A DNA stretch of 64,000 bases from positions 163,431 through 227,430 of the forward strand of contig VZQC01006590.1 of NCBI GenBank assembly GCA_009823505.1. Direction: 5' to 3'. A program made the translations under genes and the position numbers. Source of the DNA: Rhizomys pruinosus. Its lineage: Eukaryota > Chordata > Mammalia > Rodentia > Spalacidae. The notes below the pieces were generated by a model. The model was not told where the DNA came from and did not search any database. It was given only the letters and a program-made list of their open reading frames with translations. Each line of letters starts with the position of its first letter. Position 1 is the first letter of the stretch. Shown here piece by piece: positions 35,251 through 46,739 of this stretch.

Positions 35251-35884
35251 TTTGGAAATATACAGTTCTCACTCAGACTCATAGGGAATATCCAACACAG
35301 ATTTTTCGATAACTAGTAAATAATAAAGTATGGTGGGAACAGCAATGAATATGAGGGGAGAAAGCATAAGTACAGAGGCCAAGGGTATTCCACATCCAAG
35401 TTACTTAGACTCAAACAAAAAGCTATCTTTGTGCAAATAGAGGAATGATGTGAACTGAAATAGCTCAAAAGATCTGAAATTCTAAATTCTCTTTCAGCCC
35501 TGAAGACCTGAATCATTCACTGGGAAAGAAACTACTATGAGTTTCCTGGTGGGAAGATCTCCCTGCAGGAGACATCATTTTTCCACAAACCATTTTAGAA
35601 CTGTGCATTTCATCAGCAGGGATAGCCCCTTCCTCCTGATGCTGACATTTTGGACATCTGTGATGAATGCTGGAGCCTGTAGCCAAATATGTCAGGTCTC
35701 AGGCAACCCAGGAATGAAGAACCTACCTGTGAACCTACTGCCCCATTCTGTCAAATGGACATGTTGTTGTCCTGCCTCCTAAATATTTATCTTTATTCCC
35801 ATAGGGCAGTGTTGCCCTCAGTCTTGGTCAGAGAATCTGCTTTCTGTGGTGAACCATGGTAAATGAGGAGGTTAATTGACCGGG
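35251..35884. other. Unassigned DNA
   Basis: No repeat or exon recognised. The 81-codon frame at 35537-35782 has no family features. Confidence 0.4.
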
Positions 35885-36420
35885 CAACCTGCTGTCACAT
35901 GTGTGGCCCTCAATATACATCCATAATAACTCTCCTCAGGCTCTGGGAACATCTCAGTAGAGCAAGCAGGAAGAATGTCAGATGAGAATGGGGGTCACTT
36001 TGATATGGTGATATAATCATTGTACCCATGAACTCACAGTAGCTGTTGTGTTAGCTGTAGGGGACCCAAATAAGACTGGGTCTATCCACATTCAGATATG
36101 TTGGAGAAAGGGCTCATAGAACCTGGTCCTTCAATGCAGATCCAGGGCAGCTGAGCACTACAGGAGGAGGGAAGTCATTTAGTCCCGTGCTGTAGCCACT
36201 GGTGAGTTAGCCTTGATCACGATCACATGGGTGGCTAACATTCAGGCCCACATGGGTGGCCTGGATTTAAATTGGTGTGCCACATAACAAATCAAAAATG
36301 AAAAGAAATGACAGTGAGGAGAGAATTTTTAGGAGGAAAGGAGGTGGAAAGGAGAGAGTTGGGGACAGAATGTGACCAGAACATATTATATACATGTATT
36401 AATTGTCAAAGAGTAGAGTA
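35885..36420 (+). mobile_element. L1 (Lx-like) 3' UTR
   Basis: It has 'ctcaggctctgggaacatct', 'acccatgaactcacagtagc', 'gtagccactggtgagttagc' and an A/G-rich end with 'gtgaccagaacatattatat' in the order of rodent L1 3' UTRs. Confidence 0.65.
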
Positions 36421-38749
36421 ATTAAAAATAGTGGTGCTAACTGGGTTATGTATATTCAAAGGATTTATACAACATTTCTTGTTTGGAGCTTTTGGTTTAT
36501 TTTTTCATACATTTTATATATTCCGCAATCACAAACTTCATTTGCTACTGAGACACACACTTCAGTCTCCATACTTCCAAACCCACTAGATGAGAAATCA
36601 TGTTAACACTACATTTTTGTTGTAGTTAATAATTCTTTAACCATTCTTTGGCTTCAAAGAACAAATATCCTATTTCAAAGTCTTAGAAACAACCAATAAT
36701 ATTTAAAACAATGGGACTCTAGTCTATTGCAGTTGGCTAACCTCTGCTCTATTCTACAGTGGGCTGGCTGCCATATTATTCTGATGCAATGGGCTAACAT
36801 GAATTCTTTTTTGACTGCAGTTGTCTAGCCTCCACCTTATTCTTCAGTGGGCTAATGCCCTTTGTGCATTTGTTCAGCTAAACCTCATTTGGCCCAAGCA
36901 ATTGCTACTATTTTCTTTACTGTTGTTTCTGTCCCCATTATCCATGCAATAGTGCAGAATTCCAGGCCATGTACCTTGTGCATGATGCTGACAACTTTAG
37001 CTTTGAAAACAAAACAGGCGAATTGTGCCCCTTGCTTCATCTGGCTCCAGAGCCATTTAATAGCCACTACAACATCGGGTGTTATAACATGGTATCTGTG
37101 TCACTGGGTGCCAGGCTGCCATACTTAAATACTGACTAGAGATGCATTTTCACACAATGACTATGCAAGATGCATTCTACATTCAGAATTTAGAAACGGA
37201 AGTTGCTAATGTGAACATTCTTGGACTCAGTCACATTTCTCAGCCCTTCCTGGCTATGAATATGCTGCATGATGAGATGGGAATTAGGAAATTTGCTTGA
37301 ACTCTGGACACTTGCTCTGTTACTTAAGCAAATCACTCCTCCCTAAACAAGGATCCCGTTTTTGTCTGCAAAGTGAAGCTTTTGAAATAGATGATAAAAG
37401 CATATTATAGCTTTAAAAACACAATGTTCAGTAAAATGCAAAACTTTAGCAGTTACAAAGAGATGGATCTTGCAAGAACCCTGAGTGTGTATTATTAATG
37501 CAAATAGGATTATTTTCTTCCTTAGGGCAGAGAAACTCAGCTCTGTCCTTTGTTCCGGTTAACACAGCAGCTGTCTCTATCCCATCAGACCTGGAGAGGG
37601 CAGTGTTGGGTCTATTTACACCTGTAATGAGTTTTTACTTCCTCCTCTGCTGTGCATATGAGGGTGGGTGGGCAGTAAGCCCTGAGTTGTCCTATTCTTT
37701 TCTCTGAACAATGGAAGCAAGTTTGTGAGTGTGGGGAGAGCAGCGTTTAAGATAGGTGGACATCTGAGAACTAGAAGTGGAAAATGCTGATCGAGGACAT
37801 CTGGCATGGAGCTGGTTAATAAAATTATTTCTCTTAGGAAGAAACCTGAGTCATGGTCTTTGGGAAGTCTTTCAATGACACCATCTGATAAATTAAAATC
37901 CATTTTTTCAAAAAAAATGAATATTTATTAAAAATCAAAGTTTCCCAGAAAATTTAATAATGAAAAAATTTATTTTATCACTGCCATAGTTTGGGGGATG
38001 ACCTTTCAGATTTTCTTGATTTGTCATGATTTTTATAGTTCTGTGTATTTTTTATATTTCTTATAGACTGCCTTTATATTTAGAGTTTATAAGAGAATAA
38101 AGCCCATTCAAATGCATGCATCTTCCTCTCCAAAATATCTTTAACTTGTTCAGGTATTTCTGTGCCAAGCTTTGACTCTTCTAAGCATGATTACAGTGGC
38201 AAAATCAAATCACCAAAGTATAAAAGGTACTTATTCCAAAGTCACCTGTGAAGTTTGTCAGATCTACATGTGACCCCCAAAGTGAGTGACTGCCCAGATC
38301 TGCCCCCTACACAGAATTTCAAGGTATGGGGTAATTATTTCATGTGTTTACACATGTGCACATGTCTTAATAGAAAACGTGGTACTAGTACACTTATGCA
38401 ACCAACATTTTATTTTTCAGTTAGGTCATTAAGACTGTTGTAAACACTTGAAATCTCTTTCAGAACTTGAGAAACGAATGCATAAAACAGTCATACTCTA
38501 ATTTTAATAATTTGTGATTATCCATGTAACACTGTTCAAGTGAAGTGCTCCCTACTCTTCAGTTGATAAGGATACTAACAAGTTTTGCATGCCATTAACT
38601 TTATAACATTTTCTAAATTTCTTTAAAAATGGATGAAAGAATTATGGATACTTAACAAATATATTTTATGTTTGCAAAGAAAATTTAAAAAATAAAACAC
38701 AGTTATTAAGAAAAACTGTACTTGATATATTTATCATTTCATTGCTTTA
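36421..38749. other. Unassigned DNA with a local imperfect tandem repeat
   Basis: Blocks beginning at 36727 and 36815 share 'gcagttg', 'cta.cctc', 'attct.cagtgggct' with a period near 88 bp. A weak MIR-like stretch on the minus strand may lie near 37290-37380. No exon recognised. Confidence 0.4.
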
Positions 38750-39049
38750 AAACATATTACTACCATCACAATGTGGAAGGCCTAGTGTGGAGGCAATGTC
38801 ATGAAATACAGTTTTGTTTTTGTTTTTGTTTTTGTCTTTTTCGAGACAGGGTCTCTCTGTAGCCCCAGCTGTCCTGGAACTCGCTTTGTAGACCAGGCTG
38901 GCCTTGAACTCACAAAGATCCACCTGCCTCTGCCTTGTGGGAGTTCAAGGCCAGCTTGGTCTACAGAGCGAGTTCCAGGACAGCTGGGGCTACAGGGAGA
39001 CCCTGAATCGAAAATACCAAAAAGAAAAAAAAAACAAACATATTACTAC
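38750..39049. mobile_element. Head-to-head B1 pair in one insertion
   Basis: 'aaacatattactac' flanks the block at 38750-38763 and 39036-39049. Inside lie a 47-bp filler, a TTTTTG run (38810-38838), a B1 on the minus strand (38839-38937) and a B1 3' half on the plus strand (38938-39020) with an A-rich tail. The two B1 parts pair over about 76 bp with few mismatches and a ~23 bp loop. A transcript from either strand would fold into a long hairpin. Confidence 0.85.
38839..39020. repeat. B1 inverted repeat (hairpin)
   Basis: Left arm 'ctgtagccccagctgtcctg' (from 38858) is matched in reverse complement by the right arm near 38975-38994. The arms continue through the 'ggccttgaactc' block near 38900 and its complement near 38943. 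Confidence 0.92.
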
Positions 39050-39068
39050 TACATAAAAGGGCATGATC

Positions 39069-39317
39069 GGGCTGGAGAGATGGCCTAGTGGTTAAGAGCG
39101 CCGACCGCTCTTACAGAGGACCCGGGTTCGATCCCCAGCACCCACATGGCGGCTGAGAACCGTCTGAAGCTCCAATTCCAGGAGAACTCCAGTTCCAGGG
39201 GAATCCGAGACCCTCTTCTGAACTCCGCGGCGTTGCACGACACGGGTGCACAGACTTGCATGCAGACAGTACATTCATACACATACAGAAATAAATAAAA
39301 TTATTAAAAAAAAAAGG
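39069..39317 (+). mobile_element. B2 SINE, young, with internal 17-bp duplication
   Basis: 'gggcatgatc' flanks it at 39059-39068 and 39318-39327. It runs from the B2 head ('gggctggagagatggcctag') through a well-kept tRNA-like B box ('gggttcgatccc') to an A-rich tail. The unit 'agctccaattccaggag' (39168-39184) is followed by 'aactccagttccagggg' (39185-39201). It retains many CpGs, consistent with a recent insertion. Confidence 0.96.
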
Positions 39318-39329
39318 GGGCATGATCAT

Positions 39330-39744
39330 TTATTTATTGCTTCATTTCTCTTTTGAGTGAGGATCATAATTCTATAAAAGATATTATATAACATGATGAG
39401 TAAATAAATATAAATTATAACAACAGAGCATTAAAATTTCAAGTGCGAAATTTCCTTTTACATTTCCTTTCATTCATTTCAAGTTCCATTTTCTCAGTAG
39501 CTTTCTTTAGTCTGTGTAGACCTCTGTTCCCTTTTCCTTTCTTACATTCAGTAAGTCTTCCACTAGGTTACATATAATTATATTGAGATAAAGCCCTTGG
39601 GGACAGAGATTGAATTTTCTACATGTTTGCACTTGTTAATTTTACATGTATTTGTTTTGCATCTGAAAGTTATTGGCAAAGTTCCAGTATCTCAATATGT
39701 ATTAGTAAATACACTATTAAAGATGTCAGTAAAATCAGCACCTA
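39330..39744. other. Unassigned AT-rich DNA
   Basis: No recognised repeat or exon. Confidence 0.4.
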
Positions 39745-39900
39745 CATGAAGGCTAACAACCATCCATAACTACAGTTCCAGAAAGAAACTGATACCTTCC
39801 TCTATCCTCCCCAGTCATTCAATGACAAGGTACACTTACATCTTATATTCATGCAAGTTATTACTCTTAAACAAAAATAAAACAATGAATAAAATATTTC
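39745..39900 (+). mobile_element. B2/B3 3' fragment
   Basis: 'gaaggctaacaaccatccat', 'aactacagttccagaaag' and 'gataccttcctctatcctcc' match the body of B2/B3 without the head. Confidence 0.65.
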
Positions 39901-40067
39901 AAAATAAATAATAAAAAGATACTCATACTGAGCCTGTGAATGCCCTGCACTTTCTTACATCCAGCCTCTCTCGACATTATTTGAAGTTGAGTATTCTTTG
40001 AGATAAAGAACTGAACTTAGGAGCAAGACACTGTTCCAACAGGACAAGGGAGATGGTAGGAATATTA

Positions 40068-40096
40068 TTCTGTTTTGTTTTGTTTTGTTTTGTTTT
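40068..40096 (+). repeat. (TTTTG)n tract
   Basis: About five TTTTG units. T-rich sequence continues to about 40320 and gives hydrophobic false frames. Confidence 0.9.
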
Positions 40097-40477
40097 TATC
40101 CTCAGGATTTTGCCCCACTAGGGATTATCTACAAAGAGGTGATTTCAATGTAATCCAGCATCACTGGAGAGTTATCCTCCAGGCTTTTGATTTTCCCTTT
40201 GCTTGTTTGACTGGTGTTTATTTGTTTTGGGGTTTTTTATTTTTTTGCTATTTGTATGTGTGTGTCTTACTTTGTTTTATTTTGTTTTGTTTGCTATCTT
40301 TATCTTTTTTCCTTTTCTTTGAAGAGATAGAACTTTGAAGAGAGAACATTTATGGCTAGGAAAGCAGTCTAGAAGCAAACCTTTTGAATTAACCACTCAA
40401 CTTTGCCTCTTACAAACATCAATATTCTAGAAAAAACTCAACTCTTTCTTTATTCATGTAAAATAGAGTTAAGAAGA

Positions 40478-40679
40478 TTGGAGCCATGGCTCATCAGGTA
40501 AATGCACTTGCCACTTTTCTCAAGGACCAGAGTTTGGTTTCTAGCACATAATTTGGGTGGTTCACAACCATCTGTAACTCAGCTCCAAGTGAACTAAATG
40601 CCCTCTTTTGGCCTTGGCAGTCAATTCCACATATATGCAACATACACAGACACACCACCTACATATGCACTCACATGGG
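40478..40679 (+). mobile_element. B3-type SINE, diverged
   Basis: Head 'ggagccatggctcatcaggt', then a 'ctcaaggaccagagtttggt' stretch and 'acaaccatctgtaactcagc', with a CACA-rich tail that passes into the microsatellite. Confidence 0.75.
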
Positions 40680-40703
40680 CACACACACACACACACACTG
40701 TTC

Positions 40704-40735
<32 letters not shown>
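40680..40735. repeat. Inverted (CA)n / (TG)n microsatellite pair
   Basis: A CA run (40680-40699) is followed after a short spacer by a TG run (40708-40735). The two can pair as a hairpin. Confidence 0.95.
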
Positions 40736-40737
<2 letters not shown>

Positions 40738-40757
40738 TCAACAGACAGAGCTACTAG

Positions 40758-40815
40758 GAGATGGGAGTGTGGCTCAGTGGTGGTGTTTGTCTAAATGATG
40801 GGTTCTGGGTCTCAA
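40758..40815 (+). mobile_element. ID-like SINE, diverged
   Basis: 'gagtgtggctcagtggtggt' followed by 'gggttctgggtctcaatct' resembles the A and B boxes of the rodent ID element. It is short and has no clear tail. Confidence 0.5.
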
Positions 40816-41537
40816 TCTGTAGAAATGAATCCACCAGCAGAATAGATTTAATAATCGCCATTTCAACAGTTACCATGAATACTGGCAATTCAAAATAACT
40901 GATGCTCTTATTTGTCAGACACAGAAAGGCTTCTGCTAATTTAGATGTTGCCAAGCTTGAAAATTGTTGTAGTTAAATCAGCGGTGCTGAGATGACTTTT
41001 GTCCTCAGTCACATGTATAATAAGCAAATCCTTCCTTATATGACGTTTGATGTTAGTGAAAGTATAGAGATATTAAAGAGGTAAAACAACTCAAAACTGG
41101 GGAGAAACTGCATGCTATCAGTTTCTTTGCAAAGAAGTAACAGATGAGTGTTTTAAGCACAACTCCAGAATGAAAACCGGCCATATGAAGAAGCAGTTAT
41201 GGAGGTTGCTTCTCCTGCTTTATTCAGACAGCTTATATTTCACTTACTAAGACAGAGACTATAATCCTTTACAAAATCAGAAATTTCTTCTAATCAGGGT
41301 TAAGTAGTGAACTAATAGATTATATAATCACTCACTATCTTACTTTCAATGGCAATAATAAGACAGATCCTTGATATCCTATATTGAGCATGTTATAAAA
41401 ACTGTTAAGTGGAAAACTGCACACAACATATCAGCAAGTGTAAAGAAAACTTACTTTTCTTATTGATCTCTTGTTCCTAATCTCCTGGCACAGTATCCAG
41501 GTCAGCCTGACTGTCCATGTCATACCCCCCTACATAC
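40816..41537. other. Unassigned DNA
   Basis: No recognised repeat or exon. Confidence 0.4.
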
Positions 41538-41546
41538 ACAGACACA

Positions 41547-41587
<41 letters not shown>
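41538..41587. repeat. (CA)n microsatellite
   Basis: About 23 CA units, preceded by 'cagacacagacaca'. Confidence 0.95.
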
Positions 41588-41589
<2 letters not shown>

Positions 41590-42060
41590 CCTTCATGGAA
41601 AATAAAAGCTGGAACAACTTAGAGATGTCTTTTTTGAACATTCTTTGTCACTCACCCAGAGGACAGGGCCATTTCGAAAACTTGAAGAAACAAAATCAAT
41701 CCAGGCAGCAAGGTGAATAGTATCAATAGACATATTCATTTCTGCACAGTCATGGTAGATATATAAAGCATCTCCAAGGAAGGTCAGTTATTGGGGTAAT
41801 ATTGCATTTTCTCCCATTATTCACCATGAACTTGATTATATTTTTTCTTTAATTAAGATAAACATGGAGAATTTCATACTTGTGTTTTGAGTTTTAGTGC
41901 TAAAATTAATATAGTACATTTTATTTTTAGTGGGATAATATGCATAATGGATTATAGTAAATATAAATAAAATACATTAAAACTACCTGAAACAAGTTCT
42001 AAATGGCTTGTGGCCATGAAGATAGATAAATCACTTCTTTAGTAATTATTATGTATTATG
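41588..42060. other. Unassigned AT-rich DNA
   Basis: No recognised repeat or exon. Confidence 0.4.
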
Positions 42061-42665
42061 AAAGGATTGCTTGCCACTATATCAGACTAAATCCATTTCT
42101 GACCAGGTGGAAGATTCAAAGTAGGAAGAGTGTGGGTCCTTGGACAGGATTCCTATATTCAGCTTCAATCACTCAGGGCTCAGAGACCATTAGGGAATTG
42201 ATGGCAGAGAGATTGTAAGAACAAGGAAGAAAGTGTATGACCATATGGAAATAGAGTCCTGTAAGCTCTTGGGCACCTGTTTGTATGAACCTACAGCAAT
42301 GGTGCCAGCATGCATAAGACCCATGCAAACTCCAGCAGGCAAAAACAGAGCAGGGAACTGGAGAAATGGGCAGAAGACCCCAGTCCTATCCAAGGAAATA
42401 TTGTCACCTGATTGCTGTTGTGCAAGGAAGAGCCAATTCTGGTAGGGATTCTGGATGGCTGACTGGACCTCAGGAGAGGAACTTGCACTGAAGAACATCT
42501 AGGAACACTAACTTGATGTGATAGGCCTTAACACAAATGACAGAGTGTATGAGTTCCAATAGGGGTGCTGTAGGAGGTGCCAGTGAGGACGGGGGTATAA
42601 AGGTGATTAAGAGTGATTGAGATGCTCTGTGTGAATCACAGAAAAAAACTTCTATAAAAATGAAA
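42061..42665 (+). mobile_element. L1 (Lx-like) 3' UTR
   Basis: It has 'gagagattgtaagaacaagg', 'tatgaccatatggaaataga', 'aggaaatattgtcacctgat', 'gattgctgttgtgcaaggaa' and an end with 'agatgctctgtgtgaatcac' followed by an A-rich region. This is the block order shared with 14440-14900 and 49860-50225. Confidence 0.75.
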
Positions 42666-42914
42666 ATCAAGACAATCTGGAATCCCATCAGTGTCCAAGA
42701 CAGCTGACTGACAGGAGTGCTTTTGAGGTGTCATTTCCACCTCTTAGCCTCATTACTGCCTTGCTCTATGAGGACTCCCTTTTCTAGAATGCTCTTTCTA
42801 GCATCAATGTCCCTGTATGCAATTGTGCTATATTGAGATTTGCTTCTAATGTTCATGCCCAGTTACACTGAAAGACAGTTAAAACAATGAAAAGAGACTA
42901 TTAAATCATTATGG

Positions 42915-43064
42915 ATATATCTGTGCTTGCAAAATGTCTCAGTGGTAAAGGTGCCTGCCACAAAACCCGAGGACCCTGTTTCAATTCTTGGGACTCACAT
43001 GACAGAGAAGAGAAACAACTCTTTCGAAGTGACTTCTGATCTCCAAGTATGTGCTGTCTCTCTC

Positions 43065-43113
<49 letters not shown>

Positions 43114-43175
43114 ACAAGCACGGGCACACAAAGACATATATTTATACACTCATGCATAGAAATAATAAATGTAAC
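42915..43175 (+). mobile_element. B3/B4-type SINE with (CA)n tail
   Basis: 'aaatgtctcagtggtaaagg', 'tgcctgccacaaaacccgag' and a 'cttctgatctccaagtatgt' block give a B3-like order. The CA run is at 43069-43108. Confidence 0.7.
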
Positions 43176-43469
43176 GAAACATAGGATTCATTTAATATAT
43201 GTTGCTTAACCAGAAAATCTGAAGTTTATGAAGTTTTCTAACTGATATTACAACAGTATATATACAAATTAATAAAAGAAGCTTTTATTATCTTGATTCT
43301 CAAGGAAACAGAAATCTTGTTATTCTAGGTATAAAATTTGAGTTCTGACACATTCTGCTTTCTTAAGTAATTTGTTTCCATGAAAATCCACATTCGTTGG
43401 TCATTAAAAATACAAAAAAGTTCCTTGAGCTAAATAGTTTGTACTTATTATTAACCATTTTCTTCATAA

Positions 43470-43592
43470 GTTACTTTTTTGTCTGTTTCTTTGAGACAGG
43501 ATCTCCTTATATCTCTAGCTGGCCTAGAACTCTATATGGCTGGCTTTGAACTTACAGAGTGCTGGGATTAAAGCCACAATACTCAGCCATAA
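43470..43592 (-). mobile_element. B1 SINE with internal deletion
   Basis: Plus strand has 'ctttgagacaggatctcctt', 'ctggctttgaacttacagag' and 'tgctgggattaaagccacaa'. The middle part is shortened. Confidence 0.8.
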
Positions 43593-45656
43593 ATTACCTT
43601 TTAAAAATAATAAAGTCAAAATATATGCACCTTTTGTATATTTTATTCATATTATATATTTTTGTTAGTCTTATTCTAACTGAAAAGCAACTGCTTTGAA
43701 TTAAGAGGTTTTGTGCATTCATTTTTAATATGTGTCTAGATAGCTTCACATGTTTTGTGTTAGGTATGACAGACTCCTGTATTATCCTGAGGAAGTGGCT
43801 CTGGGTGGTCTAGGTCTCAGACTCTTCCAGGCTTTTGTAGATAGAGACCCTTTCACTGTTAATCTTATAGTTATCTTGGTGGGAGAAGACTTTATTCTTG
43901 CTGCCTTGGCATAATGTTTTCTGTTCAGTTATTATAATTCCAGGCTAATGTTGTCCTAATATTTTCCACCGAACAGCAGGTGTATCTGTTTTGGATAAGC
44001 AGGCGTCCAGAGTAAAATGGCAAATTTCCGATGGGAAACTATTCAACATTTTCTACTATTCCAGCTCCTGTCCAAAGCAAGCATTGAGAGTGGTCATAAC
44101 AGTTGTTTAGAAAGATTATGAGTGAGGAAATAGAAAGATATACACACTCTCAGGAGGAACATTTCCCAGTCCTCTGTGAATCATCACTTGAAGGAAACTC
44201 AGTACATGTCAAAGTGTATTTCTTCTGTACAGCTTTGAAAATGTAGGCTTAACCTAATTTCTTCACTCACTGTGAGCAATATGATTTCCCTTCTTTAATA
44301 CCATGTCTGAATCTCAGTGGAAGCCAGCTACCATTCCACTTTGAAAACTATGAGGCTGTAATTATACAGCATGGGACTTGGTGATATGTTCACACTAGTC
44401 AAAAAGAAATGATAGATTAAGTGTAAAAACTAAACTGTTCCATAAATATGTTGCTGTAATTTTGGCTATATAATTCACTGAAGAAGGGGTTGCAGATGAC
44501 TTTTCTCACCAATGTCAAAATTGGAATGTTTTGGTGAAAATATGTTAGAGCCTTTCATAATACTAATCCCAATCACAAGAGGGAGTAGTTGGGTTCACTC
44601 TGTGGGGCTTTGTGGAAGTAACAGATAAGAAAACATTTTTGCAATGTCAACTTTGTGAGAGTGGAAACAAGACTCACTGAGCTCACCCACAGCTCCGTGT
44701 AGCAAACAGTATTTGAGAGATACAGTGAGTGACTATGTCACTGACTTAGCTAAGGTTGGGTGACATAACCATCAAGTCTACTCCATCCAAGAGGTTGATA
44801 AATGTATTCTGTGGTGTTTGCACTGACTGCATCAGCAAATATCATGGTGAATCTCACAGAACATATCCTTATCACAAAGCTGTAGGTGATGTTGGAGCCA
44901 TCAATATGTACCCAATGAGGGTCTATTAAACTCTTAACTTTCAAGATCCCAGCAAAAATGCTTTTCTCAGCAATGAATCAAATTTATAAATAATTCTAAT
45001 ACAATGCCTATTACAATATGTGATTTTCACTTTCTTTTTGTAGTGAATGTCTTCAGCCTGCATTTCATTAAATTTCAGAGAGAGTAATACACTTCAAAAT
45101 AGGGAAATTTTACTGTAGAAATACCAAAATATTAAATCACCATAACACTTAAGTTTCTGAGACACACTATTGCTTACTAAAAATAATAAAATCATTCTCT
45201 TGTGAGTTCTTTGATAAAAAATAATCTTTATGATGAATGTATAAAAAGAAACTCCAGCTGTCAGGCTAGTTTTAGGAATGCGATTAACAGTGTCACACTA
45301 TATCCCTTGAATACTTGATGTTCTGTGAGATGTTAAGTAAGAAAAGGAATTCAAGATGACAAATTGATGAAACAATCTAAATAAAATACAACGGAAAGGA
45401 AAGCATTCAGACTTCAGTCACAGTTTTAGCTGCGTGTTCCTATACATGTTCAGGGCATACATGTCATAAGGAATGTGTGAGCCACCTTCCTGGTGCTACG
45501 ATCCCAGGATGGATGTAAAAATATGAGGTCGGAAATGGTTGCTTCCCAGCCATGAACCACAGAGTCCTTCTCACAGAAGACCAGAGTCCAACCATTCTCC
45601 ACAGTTTACTGATGCATTCCAAGCTATACAAAGATGTAAATGAAGATCTATTAGGT
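43593..45656. other. Unassigned DNA
   Basis: About 2 kb without a recognised repeat. The 64-codon minus-strand frame at 44750-44944 has no stop over a region of ordinary composition, but I recognise no protein family in it. Confidence 0.45.
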
Positions 45657-45856
45657 GTGGGCTGGAGATGGCTCAGTGGTTAAAAGCAATTACTGCTCTT
45701 GCAGAGCACCTGAGCTTAGATCCCAGCAACCATATGGGTAGCTAACTACTACCTGTAACTCAAGCTTCAGGGGATCAGAGACCCTCTTCTGCCATCCTTG
45801 GAAACTATACATATGTGCACAAGTCCACATGATATTGGTTATTTTAAAAAATAAGG
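45657..45856 (+). mobile_element. B2/B3-type SINE
   Basis: 'gggctggagatggctcagtg', 'ttactgctcttgcagagcac' and 'cttcaggggatcagagaccc' follow B2 order. The head lacks three bases. Confidence 0.85.
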
Positions 45857-46480
45857 AGAATACATTGGGGACTTGTCAATAGTGGCCTGTAAGGTGTTTC
45901 ACCCTTCTGAAGTCACATACAGGCACATATTTTCCAACTCTCTATCCCAGTATTACTTCCGAAAGCCTACGCTTAGACAATCTTTCTCTTCCCAGTCTGT
46001 CTTCCCTTCCTTTCCTTACAAGAAACAAATCTTTTCCAATTCTCCTCCTCCATGAGAGATCCTTTGCACTTTTACACATCTCGCTTTTCCCTAATAATTT
46101 CCTTTCCTTTTTAATGAAATTCATTAATAATAACTCTAAAAACAGCATCAACACTATTAGTAATGATTTCAGTTTGTACACTGTCATGCCTGTGTTTTCA
46201 TGCATTCAGTGAGTATAGAACTCCTTCTGTGAAGACTGGAGTTAAAATGATTATCAGAAGACATTCGGCTCCTGATTTCTAGTTATGCTGGGGAAATGAG
46301 CATCATATAAACAGCAGCACATGTGCAGGTGAGAATCAGGGATTGCATAATAATCTGGACTAGTCATGTTTGAGGGTGAAAAGTGATGTTTAAGTTGAAC
46401 TCATAAAAACACTTCCCAGCACAGATCATCACACAGAGCAAAAATCACAATATTGACCAAGTGGATAAAAGGTAAACCAT
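45857..46480. other. Unassigned DNA
   Basis: No recognised repeat or exon; overlapping frames of 60-87 codons near 45873-46205 lie on opposite strands and have no motif. Confidence 0.4.
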
Positions 46481-46716
46481 GGGGCTGGAGAGATGGCCTA
46501 GCAGTTGAGAGTGCCAACCGCTCTTGCAGAGGACCTGGGTTCAATCCCCAGCACCCACATGGCTGCTGAGATCCATCTTTCACTCCAGTTCCAGGAGAAT
46601 CTGACACCCTCTTCTGACCTCCGTGACAGGGGTGCACAAACCTACATGTAGAGAGTACATTCATACACATACAAAAGTAAAAAAAAAAAAAAAAAAAGAA
46701 TATAATAAATAAATAA
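46481..46716 (+). mobile_element. B2 SINE with 11-bp target duplication
   Basis: 'ataaaaggtaa' flanks it at 46465-46475 and 46717-46727. It runs from 'ggggctggagagatggccta' to a long A-rich tail. No 17-bp internal duplication. Confidence 0.94.
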
Positions 46717-46739
46717 ATAAAAGGTAAGCACAAGATTGC

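Noticed and set aside
36727..36860. Recurring 'gcagttg...cagtgggct' blocks that might be a designed array.
   Set aside because: Only two imperfect units with about 88-bp spacing are visible. It does not resemble a CRISPR or other functional array.
39069..39140. tRNA-like A and B boxes that could suggest tRNA genes here and in other B2 copies.
   Set aside because: They are the pol III promoter part of B2 SINEs; no cloverleaf with an anticodon arm is present.
44750..44944. A 64-codon minus-strand frame that at first looked like a receptor fragment.
   Set aside because: No family motif could be confirmed, nearby frames in the same direction contain stops, and there is no A-tail or target duplication to support a processed pseudogene.
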